The notes under the pieces: model-generated | The model's input: only the letters and a program-made list of their open reading frames with translations | What the model was told of the DNA's origin: nothing | Databases searched by the model: none | Translations under genes and position numbers: made by a program | Shown here: one piece after another, positions 41,961 to 53,099 of the stretch | Layout of the letters: every line of letters starts with the position of its first letter | Position numbering within the stretch: position 1 is the stretch's first letter | Source: Bedellia somnulentella | Lineage: Eukaryota > Arthropoda > Insecta > Lepidoptera > Bedelliidae | Direction: 5' to 3' | Length of the DNA: 64,000 nt | Assembly: GCA_963576735.1 (NCBI GenBank) | Contig: OY755181.1 | Span: 4,278,001-4,342,000 of the forward strand

Positions 41961-43042
41961 AATATGTACGTACGTATAAAATAATAGTTTACGTTTTGAT
42001 CTCATATTTTTTCAGACTTTCGTCTTTAATCACAACTTATTATTACTTCCCCCGCCTGTTTCTTTACCGTTTATATTCGTATTTGGTTATCGTTATAACA
42101 AACATACTACAATATCTTTTATCTTACCATTTTTGTGTATCCCTGCATAAACATAATCACTTTTTGACAACGATAGTAATATATAGGGTTCAGTAACAGG
42201 TCCCTGTCAGCGAATCATTATGTCATATTTTTTTCAGTCAACTTATAAAGTAGTAGAGAAATTTCAACCTCTCAAGCTCCGGTTGGGATTAGATATATAG
42301 GTAAATAGCTATAATCTGTATAGTAATACAACACTTATGACTTAGTTCATCAACTGTAGTCAGTTTATTATAAAAAAATTGGATTAAAGGACATAGACAA
42401 TAACAGCCAGTTTTCAATGCCCTCACTATAGCTTACCCGTTTTCACGAACATAAAATTGCGCCAGGTAAATTCATAATGGCATAAAAAATTATAAAACCA
42501 TTTTTTAATAAATCCTTTGTAATGGATGTCACCTGACCTTTTACACTTTTCCAATTTGATGAATTTATTTATTCTACTTTGTATTTGTGTTTTATTTTCA
42601 GGCACTTACAATTTGGAAAAAATCTACATATAATATTAATCAACCAATTAGAACAACGCTTACATAAATGTGTCAGCTTCAAATAACGGTACTCGTCATT
42701 TTCCCTCGCAAGTCGTATCAAGCGAGGGCAATGTTTTTTTAAATATTGTACGGTAATATAAACCAGATCTGAACTTCAAAGTAAGCACCGGTCAATCACT
42801 TGCGTCATGGAATACAACCTTAAAGATATTTTCCCTCAACAGGATTCTTACCCTTAACCTTCAGAACCCAAGCTACACCTATCCACTAACCCACAGGCGT
42901 CGTCACTGTTGAACTATTTCTCTGGTATTTTGTAAAACATCATATTCTATGAAAAAAATATTTTAAGAAGAAGAGAAATATTAGTTTGTTATTACTTTCA
43001 GTGGTATTAACCCAGCAAGCGTCCCAATTGCTTGGAAAGGTA
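41961..43042. other. Unassigned stretch
   Basis: No frame beyond about 66 codons, no family match. Possibly unique host sequence. Confidence 0.4.
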
Positions 43043-43274
43043 TACATACATATGCTCACCGCTATAAATCCCTAGAAGGGGTGGCCTGAAATTGAGAATA
43101 AGAATTTCCTCAGCCATTTCGGGAATTTAAAGGTAATAGTTTGTAAAATAAAAGTTTTTCGTGATGAGTCTCCAACCTCATCGCCCAAAAATCCCTTACA
43201 AACCCTTAGCCGCCTATAACGATCACCCGTTGAAAGAAGTGGGGCAGTTCTATTCTAAGCCGACAATACACAGC
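43043..43274 (-). repeat. SINE-A, full length, diverged
   Basis: From (ATAC)n, TGCTCACCGCTATAAATCCC and the hairpin CCCTAGAAGGGG through CATCGCCCAAAAATCCC to CCGACAATACACAGCC. Confidence 0.85.
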
Positions 43275-43375
43275 CAAAATAGGTGAACAACCACACACAT
43301 ATTAAAACACCGAAGACTAAGAAATAAACAAATGATTGCCCTCTAAAAATAACAAAGTGAACAGTTCTGTGAAAT

Positions 43376-43432
43376 AGAAGAAAAAGAAGAAGAAGAAGAA
43401 CAGGAAGAAGAAGACGAAGAACAAGAAACAGT
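43376..43432. repeat. (GAA)n purine-rich microsatellite
   Basis: Interrupted GAA/GAC repeats on the plus strand. The minus-strand frame at 43255-43473 reads through it as Leu-rich sequence and is not a gene. Confidence 0.85.
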
Positions 43433-44079
43433 AATCCTGGAAAATTACGAATCAGACGAGGAATATTAACCATTTCATCTTCAATTACACCGCCATTATT
43501 TTAACCAACCGATATGTATAATAATATTTTACAATAGTTTCAAAACAAATAAAATCACTGCAGACCCGTGGAATAGGCCTACAGGGGATACCACGTTAAA
43601 ATAAAACGCGCTAGTAGTACACAAGTACACTACCTCATAAGTGGCGTGGAAACGTGTGCTAAGTCTTCATACTTTGCACACGTTTGCATTACCAATGATC
43701 GAACTTTTCAACGCGTTATATCTTCAAAATGTTGGCTTTTAGGAAAAAAAATATTGATATCTTTTTTGTAGAGAATTTTCTGATCTACAATTTTGTGGTG
43801 TGGTGATTTTGCGAAAAAACTCACCGTTTCGCTTAAAATCGCAAAAAACTCATTTTTGTGCCCTTTGACCTCGTGTAAAATTTTTAGCACACCTCGGAAC
43901 GATGGGGACTTTTGAGGTTTCATTTATAATCATGTTTTGAACAATTGTGCCAATTTTCAGCTTCTTATGAATTTATGTAACCTTGAATGTATAAATTGAC
44001 CGGATTAAGTGATTCACAATAGACAAATGAGAAGCACTCAATCTTTTACGTATTTGTATAATTTGAATTATTTGCTTAC
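43433..44079. other. Unassigned block, possibly an unknown repeat
   Basis: 43680-43920 holds TCAACGCGTTATATCTTC, GAATTTTCTGATCTACAA and CTTTGACCTCGTGTAAAA, in a style I associate with dispersed insect elements. It occurs once here, so no family can be defined. Confidence 0.3.
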
Positions 44080-44083
44080 TTAA

Positions 44084-44276
44084 GAGCTTATTCCATTTGT
44101 CTGAATGAAGACGTCTGAAAGCCACACAATCTGAATTCAGACTAGTGGAATAACGTTCAGAACGCTAGGCTTCTGAAAAGTAGACAAATTTGTGTAGTGG
44201 AATAGCAAGCGTCTGCGGCAGTAACTTCGAAGGACGTCTGAATTCAGAAACGACAAAGTGTAATGGAATAAGCTCT
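44084..44276. mobile_element. Short inverted-repeat element flanked by TTAA
   Basis: About 193 bp beginning GAGCTTATTCCATT and ending AATGGAATAAGCTCT between TTAA (44080-44083) and TTAA (44277-44280). Internally it repeats GTCTGAA and TGGAATA motifs. TTAA targets are known for piggyBac, but the ends do not look like piggyBac termini. Confidence 0.55.
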
Positions 44277-44518
44277 TTAAATAGCCCGATATGGCTAATG
44301 AACTTGACTATATTATCAAAAGGTGGGTTGTTACCCAACTCTTTTTGTTGTTAATGAATTTATTTTTCTTTGTGGTGTTGGTTGAAGTTAGAATTATTCC
44401 ATTTCTTCCCACGGCGGGTTTCGCACAGCACTATGCAGTAGGATTTTTTAAAACGTTTTGTTTGGCGATAAGTCTGGGGACACATGACCGACTCATTTCA
44501 CAATAATTTATTTTGGTT

Positions 44519-44866
44519 TGCTAGCGAGCAATCGAGCGCAGCATTCTCAGTGTTCGTAGGACTGACCGCGTAAGGATCACCACACTGCGCTCCTTAACTG
44601 TCATCGCTGATGCGGGTACACAAACCGCCAAGCTAAAGTGGAACTGGGCCGGCGATATTAGTCGTATGCACCCAGACAGATGGACGAAGATCGCCACAAA
44701 CTGGGTCCCACAAGACAGGCCGCGGCGGAGATGGCGGGATGATCTCAACAAGTTTTTGCCGGGGTGGCCGGAGGTGGCCCAGAGCCAGGATGTGTGAACT
44801 CAACAGGGGAGGCCTTTGCCCAGCATTGGGACACTGTAGTACAGGCTATATAAAAAAATATAATAT
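44519..44866 (+). pseudogene. LINE 3' end, RTE-like (family 2)
   Basis: Encodes an RT C-terminal region: KLKWNWAGDISRMHPDRWTK, then RPRRRWRDDLNKFL near 44722-44763, ending after QSQDV at a stop about 44798. This is followed by GGCCTTTGCCCAGCATTGGGA and an A-rich tail. Related in motif order to 53172-54300 but distinct from RTE-L. 5'-truncated. Confidence 0.8.
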
Positions 44867-44867
44867 G

Positions 44868-44966
44868 TATTTACCACCTTCTTCCAATAAACTTTCAAGG
44901 GTGATTCCAATTTGGTAATTCAGAGGCTTTAGCTCTCCAATCATTTATGGCCGTGAGCATATGTAC
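44868..44966 (+). repeat. SINE-A, 3' part, decayed
   Basis: TTTACCACCTTCTTCCAATA, TTTAGCTCTCCAATCATTTA and TGGCCGTGAGCATATGTA. Directly follows the LINE tail. Confidence 0.65.
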
Positions 44967-45429
44967 AAGCAATTTAAAAGCTCGCTTTTGTTTCAAAATG
45001 TTCAAGTAATCCAAATGTGAACAAAGCAATCAGCAACAACGTATTATCTGCATTTATTTAATTCAAAGAGCTAGCCAAGTGGTTGCGAATCTTATGGAAT
45101 TGAATTTGTAAACGTCTTAAGCCACAACAATGAGCCATAAAATAATAAAGCACGCGCGATGATTTGGCAAAGTCGCGTATCTTTTTGGAGCCAATTCAAA
45201 AATATTCAACGCAGTCGGTAGAATGAAAATTTCAGAAATGGTTTCTGGTTTTTAATTTAATGTAAGTGTTTTTTGGTGAAAGTTTTATGACCATCGTGAA
45301 GTGTCGGTTACGAATAATACTATAAATCTCTTCTTCTGAGTGTTGTTCAACGCAACAAAAGGTAATGTTTAGTCTATCACGACAAAAGTATTCCGAACAT
45401 TATTATATTTCGTGATTTCCTATTATTTA
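44967..45429. other. AT-rich stretch, nothing recognised
   Basis: No frame or repeat match seen. Confidence 0.4.
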
Positions 45430-45668
45430 AAGAGCTAATGTGAATGGTATACTAATAGAAGACGACCTCGGAGGACCTATTTGGACCAAAAAGAGAGTGT
45501 GCTTAAAAAGGCAGGCGTTCGTAGTGTGAAGAATAAAAGAGCATGTATGAAAATATTCAGGGATATAAAGGAAGCTAAAGAGGTTTACCTTGATCGTACA
45601 AAGTCGTAATCGATAGTCTCTGCCTACCCCAATGGGAACTAATGGCGTGAGTATGTGTATGTGTGTAA
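45430..45668 (+). mobile_element. RTE-L LINE, 3' fragment
   Basis: ACGACCTCGGAGGACC, AAAAAGGCAGGCGTTCG, TAAAAGAGCATGTATGAAAA and TCTGCCTACCCCAATGGGAA, then GGCGTGAGTATGTGTATG. Substitutions disrupt the frame, including a stop at AAGTCGTAATCG. Confidence 0.85.
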
Positions 45669-46298
45669 TTCTTATACTCACAACTTTCACAAACAGCTTT
45701 GGATTATTGTGATTCCATATTCCAACCAAAGTTTTTTGAGAATACATTTGTTAAAATGTAAAAAGTCTAAATAATATGTTTACAAATATATAAAAACTAC
45801 CTTTGGCAAGAATTTGGAACAATCTACATTTTTCTTTGCAACAGTCGCATTTCCTCGTATTACGCAACAATCCAAGCAGAATTCGGTAGTTATCTGAGAG
45901 AATGAAGCTTTAAAGTGAGCTTTACACACTGAATTCTCGGAAGAAATGGCCACTCTCTTTTGAGAGATGTTTTTATTTCGTCCTTTCGTAACAGATTTCT
46001 TTAAGTTTGATGATTGTTTTATGTTTGCAATTCGGTTATCTTAAAACTTTGTGATCCCATTCATAAAAGAAAATTCAAAGGTTATTTTTTGTACATTGTT
46101 ATCTTTGGAAAGTACTAAAGGTGTGATTGTATGTATATTCAAATAGTAAGATTATTTTTTTAACATATGAACTGAACATAAAATATTGGTCGTGAAACAT
46201 TGGCTAAGGAACGCAGTACTCCACTTTATAACAACCACAATGATGGCTAAGGTGCATCAGGAAATGTTTAAAACAGACAGATAATAGAAAAATTATTT
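45669..46298. other. AT-rich stretch, nothing recognised
   Basis: No frame or repeat match seen. Confidence 0.4.
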
Positions 46299-46533
46299 GT
46301 ATTATCGGCTTAAAATAGCACTAACGTATTCCCACCCGTGGGTGTTCGTAAGAGGCGATTAAGAGTATGGGGAGTTTTTAGTGATTGTTGGGCGATGCAG
46401 TTTGAGACCCATCACCAAAAATCTATATTATACGATCTTTTCCCCATTCGAATTCCAAAAGTGGCTGAGTATTCTCTTATTATGAAGCCCTGGCTACGCC
46501 TTCTAGGGATTTATAGCGTGAGTATATGTATGT
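46299..46533 (+). repeat. SINE-A, near full length
   Basis: From TATTATCGGCTTAAAATAG through GAGGCGATTAAGAGTATGGG to TAGCGTGAGTATATGTATG. Confidence 0.85.
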
Positions 46534-47425
46534 ATACTAAATTATGTACCATTTAGGATTTATACAATGCTACTTAGCGTTTTTTGTAACAAAATTTAGG
46601 TAGCATTGTTTGTTTGTTAAGTTAGTGTTTAACTTAACTTACTGGTAACGTGTAATTTTGATGTTGATTATGATACGAAGATTCATTCAAAATCATGATA
46701 ACCAACTATAATAAATCAAAAATTACTCAAAACGGTTATAAACATAGTAACATCAGTCGCTTCCAATAATTTATCGCCGAAATCCAGCCCCTCTCAGCAA
46801 TCATAACACTTGTACATTTGAAGTATGTAAACCACTCATGTTCTACTGAAGTTTCGAAAAAATATACAAAAGGGATTCTCTTTTGTGCAGGTCGGAAATT
46901 TCCCGCTCTGATAAAATATGAAAGCAGAGCTGTGTGGGACCACAAATTGTTTGAACGCAAGCGACAACTTTTTAATTAAATACTAATGCTATTTGTGAGA
47001 AAATTCGCAATTGTTTGCTAGTGTTGTAAAGTTTTATCGATATTTTGTAATGCAATGATATTTAGACTAATTAAATTCAAGCATATTACAAAAATAAAAT
47101 TGTTAAATAAAATTCATATTTAATTCAAAAAATACGAATTTTGCTCTCTTTTAACTAAAGAGAAACCGATATACTATTTGCAATATTTGATCATCTTCGG
47201 AAACAGTTTAACTGTAGCAAATATACAAAAACCATATTTTACTCAAATCATATGTATCATAAATATCGTACGAGCTTAGTTAAATTATTTTATTTACTGA
47301 GTTTTTAATTTGTTTCCTTTGATTATGCTACATAAATAAATCAGTCATTCAGTGCAGTTAAATAAATGAAATATTAAATATTTGAGTCCATTAAAATCTA
47401 CAAAGTACTAAATGCATTATTTAGT
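46534..47425. other. AT-rich stretch, nothing recognised
   Basis: A 74-codon minus-strand frame at 46736-46960 has no known motif. Confidence 0.4.
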
Positions 47426-47674
47426 GCTGTGTAGTATCGGCTTAGAATATCACTAGCCCATTTCTTCCGGTGGGTGTACGTAAGAGGCGACTAACGGTAT
47501 TGGGGCTTTTAAGGGATTTTTGGGCGATGCGGTTGGAGACCCATCACCAACACAACCTTTATTTTACCATCATTTCTCCACTCAACTTTCCAAAAGTGGC
47601 TGAGGATTTTTTAATTCCTTAACTCTGGCTACCCCTTTTAGGCATTTATAGCCGTGAGTATATGTATGTATGTA
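47426..47674 (+). repeat. SINE-A, full length
   Basis: Complete and little diverged, from GCTGTGTAGTATCGGC to GTGAGTATATGTATGTATG. Differs from 24714-24961 at few positions. Confidence 0.95.
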
Positions 47675-48360
47675 TTCAACTCCATTAGTGATACACAATA
47701 TGATTGTCCCTGTTCGATACTTCATCTATGAAAATTTTATCGATAAACTAATTACAATGGCGGTGCCTACACTAGCCCACATGCTCGCAAACAAGCAAAA
47801 CGAAGGAATTAATTCATATTTCATTCACATAACGACGTGATTCTGCCGAAGTCTCGTACAAACAAACAAATTATTAACTTCACTCCTGCAAAATGCGAAG
47901 ATTGGGGAACTTACTGACGTTTGTTTTATCGGAATCGAATAAATAATTAAAACACGCACATGTACGAACGTAGATTTGTATTTATGTGCGCCAATAAAAT
48001 TTATGTAATTTTGTTTGCGATAAGTCTTTTGCGTGATTTGTAATTTCAAGTTATTTCAGTTTTTATTGAATTCTTGGGAATTATATTTACTTTTTTTCGG
48101 GATAACAAAATGAAATTCAATTAAACGGCGCTTATATACTGAAGAAAAGCCTAGAGGAACAGTATGGTATCACACAACTGTAATTTGATTAAATTCTTGG
48201 CAACTTTGTTATTGTTGTTTTTGGATTTTATTTGTTAAACTAATTGTGATAATTAAAAAATGAAGTGTTAGTTAATATAATCGAAAGAGAATAAGAGTTA
48301 TTTACGTAATAGTGCAACGTGAAATATATTGTACATAATATATAAAAAGCTATGCAGTAT
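47675..48360. other. AT-rich stretch, nothing recognised
   Basis: A 74-codon minus-strand frame at 47825-48049 has no known motif. Confidence 0.4.
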
Positions 48361-48441
48361 AGAACTCAACTTCCAAAAGTGGCTGAGTATCTTCTTTTTC
48401 TGAAGCTCTGGCTACCATTTCTAAGGATTTACAGTCGTTTA
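48361..48441 (+). repeat. SINE-A, 3' fragment
   Basis: AACTCAACTTCCAAAAGTGG, AAGCTCTGGCTACCATTTC and TTACAGTCGTTTATTTA. 5'-truncated, tail decayed. Confidence 0.7.
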
Positions 48442-49566
48442 TTTATGATCGAATGAAAAATAATAATGTTAAGAATGGTAAGGAACGTTGCTATGCATAT
48501 AAAGGACGGAAATTCTTAACATATTTTAACAGTGCCTCGACACTTCATGTATTATTTGTGATAGGAATTATTTTACAAAGGGTAAAAACGAATGAATGTG
48601 AGTCTTACATACTTAGGTTCATAGCTGGTAAAAAATGAATCTTCCTTTTTAGGAAACTGTAGCAAAAAGGTCAAACGGAACCTTACTGCTCCTGGAACCT
48701 TTAGACTTAGCGTATTTTTTTAAGTCTGTCTCTAGGTTTTATCTCATGAACCCTGACAGATTTTCACAGATGATCTGTTTATGTTCCCGTTGTAACAACA
48801 AATACTGAAAGTATGACAACGGCATCAGCTAGACTTTGTATATATCCAAAGAAACATAATAAAAAAATAACTTTACAAAAGTATTACGAATTTCAAATAA
48901 AATTACTAATTATTTTTCTGCTAATTATATAGGCATAGAAAGATGCGAAACCCTTCGTGTTCGAGTTCTACTCGCATTTGGCAATGTTTGATAGATTTCA
49001 TGATATATGTGAATGTATATGGTAGAATTCATATGACACATTGCAATACATGATTTACACTGAAGCTTTTTCAAAAACAAATACCTTTGACGATCCCATC
49101 ATCTAGCCAGACATCCATAAAGATTTATTTCTCTTAAGTTAGTGGTTAATGTTAAATATAACATTTTAAATCAAGATAAAAACTATTTGCATTTATATCT
49201 TGTTTATTTATTACGTACGTTGTAAAATCTACGTTACTTAAATCTATTATTTTCTTCACTGATAGTAGTTGACCCAGGGTTCACATCATTTGTATATTTT
49301 TACCAATGAAACATGAGATCACCACTTACTCACTGTGACCTATAGCGTAAAGCCCAAGTTTTTTTTCTGAAGATTGTAATTTTTATATGTAAAGGCGTTT
49401 TTAAAATCTCTTCGTGCGTTTTAATTCCTCTTAATAATGCTAATATTGAGCATAGTACAGACAAACCAAAGTATACTTACAAATTTAAAATAGTACTTTT
49501 GATAACATATTGCGACAGGTTTTTCAACGACCAATTTTTACTACTGTTATTACTCTTGTAAATTTA
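48442..49566. other. AT-rich stretch, no recognised gene
   Basis: A 61-codon frame at 48453-48638 (+) is unrecognised. 48735-48835 (ATGAACCCTGACAGATTTTC, GTTGTAACAACAAATACTG) may be a piece of an unknown dispersed repeat. Confidence 0.35.
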
Positions 49567-49680
49567 CCGTGATAGCTCAGTGGGTAGAACCTACTTATCG
49601 TGCAGACGATAGACAGTTCAGAACCCGGGTCCGGCCTACACCAATTTGTCTTTTCTAAAGTCATATGTCTGGTTGTTACG
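49567..49680 (+). repeat. SINE-B, 5' part
   Basis: A box GATAGCTCAGTGGGTAG, B-box region CAGTTCAGAACCCGGGTC, TACACCAATTTGTCTTTTC. Stops at GGTTGTTACG, where GC-rich DNA begins. Confidence 0.8.
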
Positions 49681-49682
49681 TC

Positions 49683-49800
49683 GCCGTTGGTTCAGCGAAA
49701 AATATCATCTCAGGGGGTGCGGCCCCCGCGGGCGCGGGGAAGCGCCTGCGCGCCGATCGAGCGGCCGTCTCCCCGACGCTACGCCGCGTGCGCGCGTTTT
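49683..49800. other. GC-rich, CpG-dense block
   Basis: About 118 bp of very GC-rich DNA (GGGGTGCGGCCCCCGCGGG, GCGCCTGCGCGCCGATCG), unlike everything around it except 50760-50985. It lies between a SINE-B fragment and a MITE. It could be a remnant of a CpG-rich exon or promoter. Frames through it are not recognisable. Confidence 0.5.
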
Positions 49801-49814
49801 AAAAACATACAGTA

Positions 49815-50234
49815 GGGTAAGCAATACAGGTTATTGTCAACTCGACAGTTTTAGCCACTCGCAAATATTTTCTATGGTATGGGTTCGGACATTTCGCACT
49901 CTCAGAACGAAAGAGGCTTACGTCCAAAAATTGTGATATTTAGTTACAATCATAAAGACATTAAAAAAGTATGCTCTAAATCAAAGGCACTTGTTGTTAT
50001 AGGAACGAAAATTCGCTATCCTTTTTTTTAACAATAAGTTCCTTTGTTTTACTATACATCGGATAGAGCATACTTTTTTAATGTCTCTATGATTGTAACT
50101 TAATATAACTATTTTTCGACTTGAGCCTCTTTCGTTCTGAGAGTGCGATTTGTTTATGATTATTTACATTTTCTTTCTAAAATATTTACGAGTGGTTATA
50201 ACAGTCAGGGTGACGAAAACTGTATCGCTTACCC
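49815..50234. mobile_element. Long-TIR MITE flanked by TA
   Basis: 420 bp between TA (49813-49814) and TA (50235-50236), with termini GGGTAAGCAATACAG and inverse CTGTATCGCTTACCC. Inverted arms of about 170-180 bp share CACTCTCAGAACGAAAGAGG and ACATTAAAAAAGTATGCTC. The TA target suggests a Tc1/mariner-type source. Arms have diverged by several substitutions and small gaps. Confidence 0.8.
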
Positions 50235-50360
50235 TAGGTTATCAATTTCAAAAATAGTTTCTACCATGGCCGTTTACAATATAAAATGTAATGATACGAT
50301 AGATTTGTCTACCCCTGTCAGTTTATACAAAATTATTACAGTGATAATTTCATAACTTTT

Positions 50361-50602
50361 GCCGTGTCGTGTCGGCTTAGAATAACACTACCCCATTTCT
50401 ACCCGTGATCGTAAGAGGCGACTAAGGGTATAGGGGCTTTTTAAGTGATTTTTGGGCGATGTGGTTGGAGAACCGTCACCGAAATCATATATTATTACCA
50501 TCTTTTCCCAAATCAACTTCCAAAAGTGGCTGAGGAATTTCTCATTCCAAAGCTCTGGCTATCCCGTTAAGGGATTTATAGCCGTGAGTATATGTATGTA
50601 TA
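50361..50602 (+). repeat. SINE-A, full length
   Basis: From GCCGTGTCGTGTCGGC to CCGTGAGTATATGTATG. The GACTAAGGGTATAGGGGC and TACCATCTTTTCCC blocks are kept. Confidence 0.9.
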
Positions 50603-50759
50603 TAATTTTCAGTTTACACCAGTCACTATTTAGTATTATTAATTGAAACTAGAAGTTACTTTAACGGTTTTGTTCTTTTTCCCATTCCTAATAAATTAAA
50701 CAATAAAATATAAAAATGAGTGCAATCTATGAATTGAATGAATTCTTTTATATTTGCTA

Positions 50760-50985
50760 ATGCTAACTGTACGCACGGTCACTCTCACGCCTACATTGAC
50801 GCGCATCGTATACAGATAGGTCACTCGCACACTAACGGCGGCGCCGCACGCGCGTAAATTGTAAGATCTGTAAAACAAGGCGCGCGCGACATAAGTCCAT
50901 CCTCTGAAGCAGCTCGCCGAGCACTGAGCGTGAGCGGAGCGGGCGGCGGGCGGCGCTCGGGCACGAGTAGGACTGCGAATATCGA
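50760..50985 (-). promoter_or_regulatory. CpG-rich block with putative minus-strand Inr/DPE core promoter
   Basis: CpG-dense sequence in AT-rich surroundings. On the minus strand TCAGT (50923-50927, A+1 at 50925) matches the arthropod initiator. GGACT at +28 to +32 (50894-50898) matches the first four positions of the DPE consensus RGWYV at the exact spacing known for Inr-DPE promoters. No TATA box is evident upstream. A transcript would run toward lower coordinates, where no exon is recognised nearby. The frame at 50696-51043 (-) across this block has no known motif. Confidence 0.45.
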
Positions 50986-51269
50986 TGTTTTTAAAATAGG
51001 TATTTGTTTTATTGAATTTATTAAAAAAGATATAATGATGCAAGTTATATGTAAGTAGGTAAAATAAAAAAAATATAAAACCATTTTAAAGAGTGTAATT
51101 AGAGGTATGTTCGCGATTTTTTTCTATCGAGCGAAAATGTATTAATCATGTTTCGAATCGCCAATTTCACAGCAGAAAAGCCTCAAGATTTTGATGTATT
51201 TTTTTCAAAACCATATTGTTATAAACATACGCATTATAATGCTTCAAAAACTCTGTTCGCTGGACTAAC

Positions 51270-51436
51270 GGCACCTTAACAGTGATGGAAAACATCGTGA
51301 TGAAACCCACATGGCTAAGTTGTATTTTGTCATGTGACAATGTATTCGTACAGAACGGTGATTGGCCTGATGAACATACTGTCCAACAAAACGGTATTTT
51401 GAACACCAGGTTACCATTTCACGTGTTCTATGGCCA
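51270..51436 (+). repeat. SINE-B, middle part
   Basis: AACAGTGATGGAAAACATCG, CACATGGCTAAGTTG, GTGACAATGTATTCGTAC, AACACCAGGTTACC. Both ends missing. Confidence 0.75.
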
Positions 51437-51470
51437 TTCTGTTGTGATATAAGTATATATTTTAAATTTA

Positions 51471-51722
51471 CACATACATACATACATATACTCACGGCTA
51501 TAAATCCCTAGAAGGGGTAGCCAGAGCTAAGGAATAAGAAATTCCTTAGCCATTTTTGGAAAGTTGAGTGGGGAAAAGATGGTAAAATAAAGGTTGTTGG
51601 TGATGGGTCTCCAACCGCATCGCCCGAAAATCCCTCAAAAGCCCCAATGCCGTTAGTCGCCGCTTACGTACACCTACCGGATAAAATAGGGTAGTTCTAT
51701 TCTAAGCCGACACTACACAGCT
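51471..51722 (-). repeat. SINE-A, full length
   Basis: Little diverged, from (CATA)n and ACTCACGGCTATAAATCCC to CCGACACTACACAGC. TTTAAATTTA occurs on both sides (51461-51470 and 51729-51738) and is a possible target duplication. Confidence 0.9.
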
Positions 51723-52079
51723 TTACACTTTAAATTTATATATAGATTTAATTAAAGACACTTATAAAAAAATATCACAAACTAAACAGTGTCCACAACA
51801 AAGAACATTAGGACCATGTTAAACTGATAATTGTAAAAAGAACTTTTTTCAGAAGACGGGAGGAAATAATGAGCACTTAACATAAAGGGTCCCGTTGAAT
51901 TTCCATATAAACTATGTTCGACATTGTTCACGAAGTAAACAACGACCAAGAAAACTGTAAAGAGTTTTAGTTATAAATTATTTTCTCTTCATTTACTTTT
52001 GCTGTATACGGCTTAGAAAATGTGCATACCTAATAACTAACGGCTAAGGCTACAAAAAGAGCTTTAAAATATAAAAAAA
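51723..52079. other. AT-rich stretch, nothing recognised
   Basis: No frame or repeat match seen. Confidence 0.4.
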
Positions 52080-52140
52080 ATCCTCAATAACTTTCAGAAA
52101 TTGACTGGGGAATAGATGTTGAAATAAAGGATAGTTGGTA
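52080..52140 (-). repeat. SINE-A, short internal fragment
   Basis: CCTCAATAACTTTCAGAAAT, TGACTGGGGAATAGATG and AATAAAGGATAGTTGGTAA match the middle of minus-strand SINE-A. A 5'-end fragment of the same family may follow at about 52340-52400 beyond SINE-E, which would mean the SINE-E interrupted it. Confidence 0.45.
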
Positions 52141-52145
52141 AGTAA

Positions 52146-52345
52146 GTGACGACGTCCGTGGTCGAGTGGTGACTAGATTCTCGGTCCGGGCGGAGGTTGC
52201 GGGTTCGATCCCCACTGAGAGTAACATTTATGTGTTGAGTATAAATTATAATTTCTTAGTGTTGGATGTAATTAATGTATGTATTATATAATATTAAATA
52301 TATCGTTGAGTTGGTATCCCATAACACAAGTTCTTCTTAATCCCC
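52146..52345 (+). repeat. SINE-E, full length reference copy
   Basis: A-box-like TGGTCGAGTGGTGAC, B box GCGGGTTCGATCCCC, then GAGTAACATTTATGTGTTG, TATAATATTAAATATATCG and GAGTTGGTATCCCATAACAC. The head resembles Leu/Ser-type tRNAs in having a long variable region. Confidence 0.8.
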
Positions 52346-52400
52346 TCTGAAGACATCCGCGGAAAGAAATGGGTGGTGAATTCTATAGCCCTAACTAAAC

Positions 52401-52902
52401 AAGTACTTTAAAATACATCTGTGGGGAAATGTAAACCAATTCAAGCCAACTAGTTTGCATTTCCTGGTAAACAAATAAAAAATAGTGTATTGGTTCTTTA
52501 GTTGAACTCTGTTACGTGTTTCTAGTCGTTGGACCCAACGTTGGTACTTTTAATGCATCCTAAAAAGTTGGTGGTAACTCTTAATGCGGCGCGATACTGT
52601 GAGTTTTACAAAACCTTTATTTTATATATTAGTTACGAAAGCTTTTATGTTTTCCGACTTGGTATCAAAAAAGTGAGGCAAACAAAATATCAGCTTGTAG
52701 CATTTGAGAAACATGAGGAAAATTTATTCAGATTTTACTTCCAAGAGGTCTCTTAACATGTGGAGGTAACTTTTGACCTGTGCATAATCTATGATGCCTT
52801 TCTACTTCTTTGTGTCACTATATAGGTATATTAAATTTTAAACAGAAATTATATTAAAAGAACATTATGTCACTTAAATACTTGTCAACTCTCCTCACCT
52901 CA
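52401..52902. other. Unassigned stretch with a 75-codon frame
   Basis: The frame at 52529-52756 (+) has no recognised motif. No repeat match. Confidence 0.35.
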
Positions 52903-53025
52903 CAGCCCATTTATGTCCCCACCGACGGGCTCGAGACTACCCTGAATAAAGTGATTTGGCCATATACCATCACGCTAGCCAAGTGTAAGTTGGCAGACTA
53001 ACGAATACTACCGTGAAATCAGCTG
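52903..53025 (-). repeat. SINE-D, 3' part
   Basis: Minus strand: CTCACAGCCCATTTATGTCC, GTGATTTGGCCATATACC and TAAGTTGGCAGACTAACG. 5'-truncated at about TCAGCTGGAAC. Confidence 0.75.
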
Positions 53026-53099
53026 GAACTATTGGATTTATGTCGTAGAAGTACGTTGTAGCTTTGATTTCAACATTTACTCAACACTTATGTTTCATG

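Noticed and set aside
43255..43473. A Leu-rich, membrane-like frame on the minus strand
   Set aside because: The Leu run is the antisense of the (GAA)n microsatellite, and the frame begins in a SINE-A.
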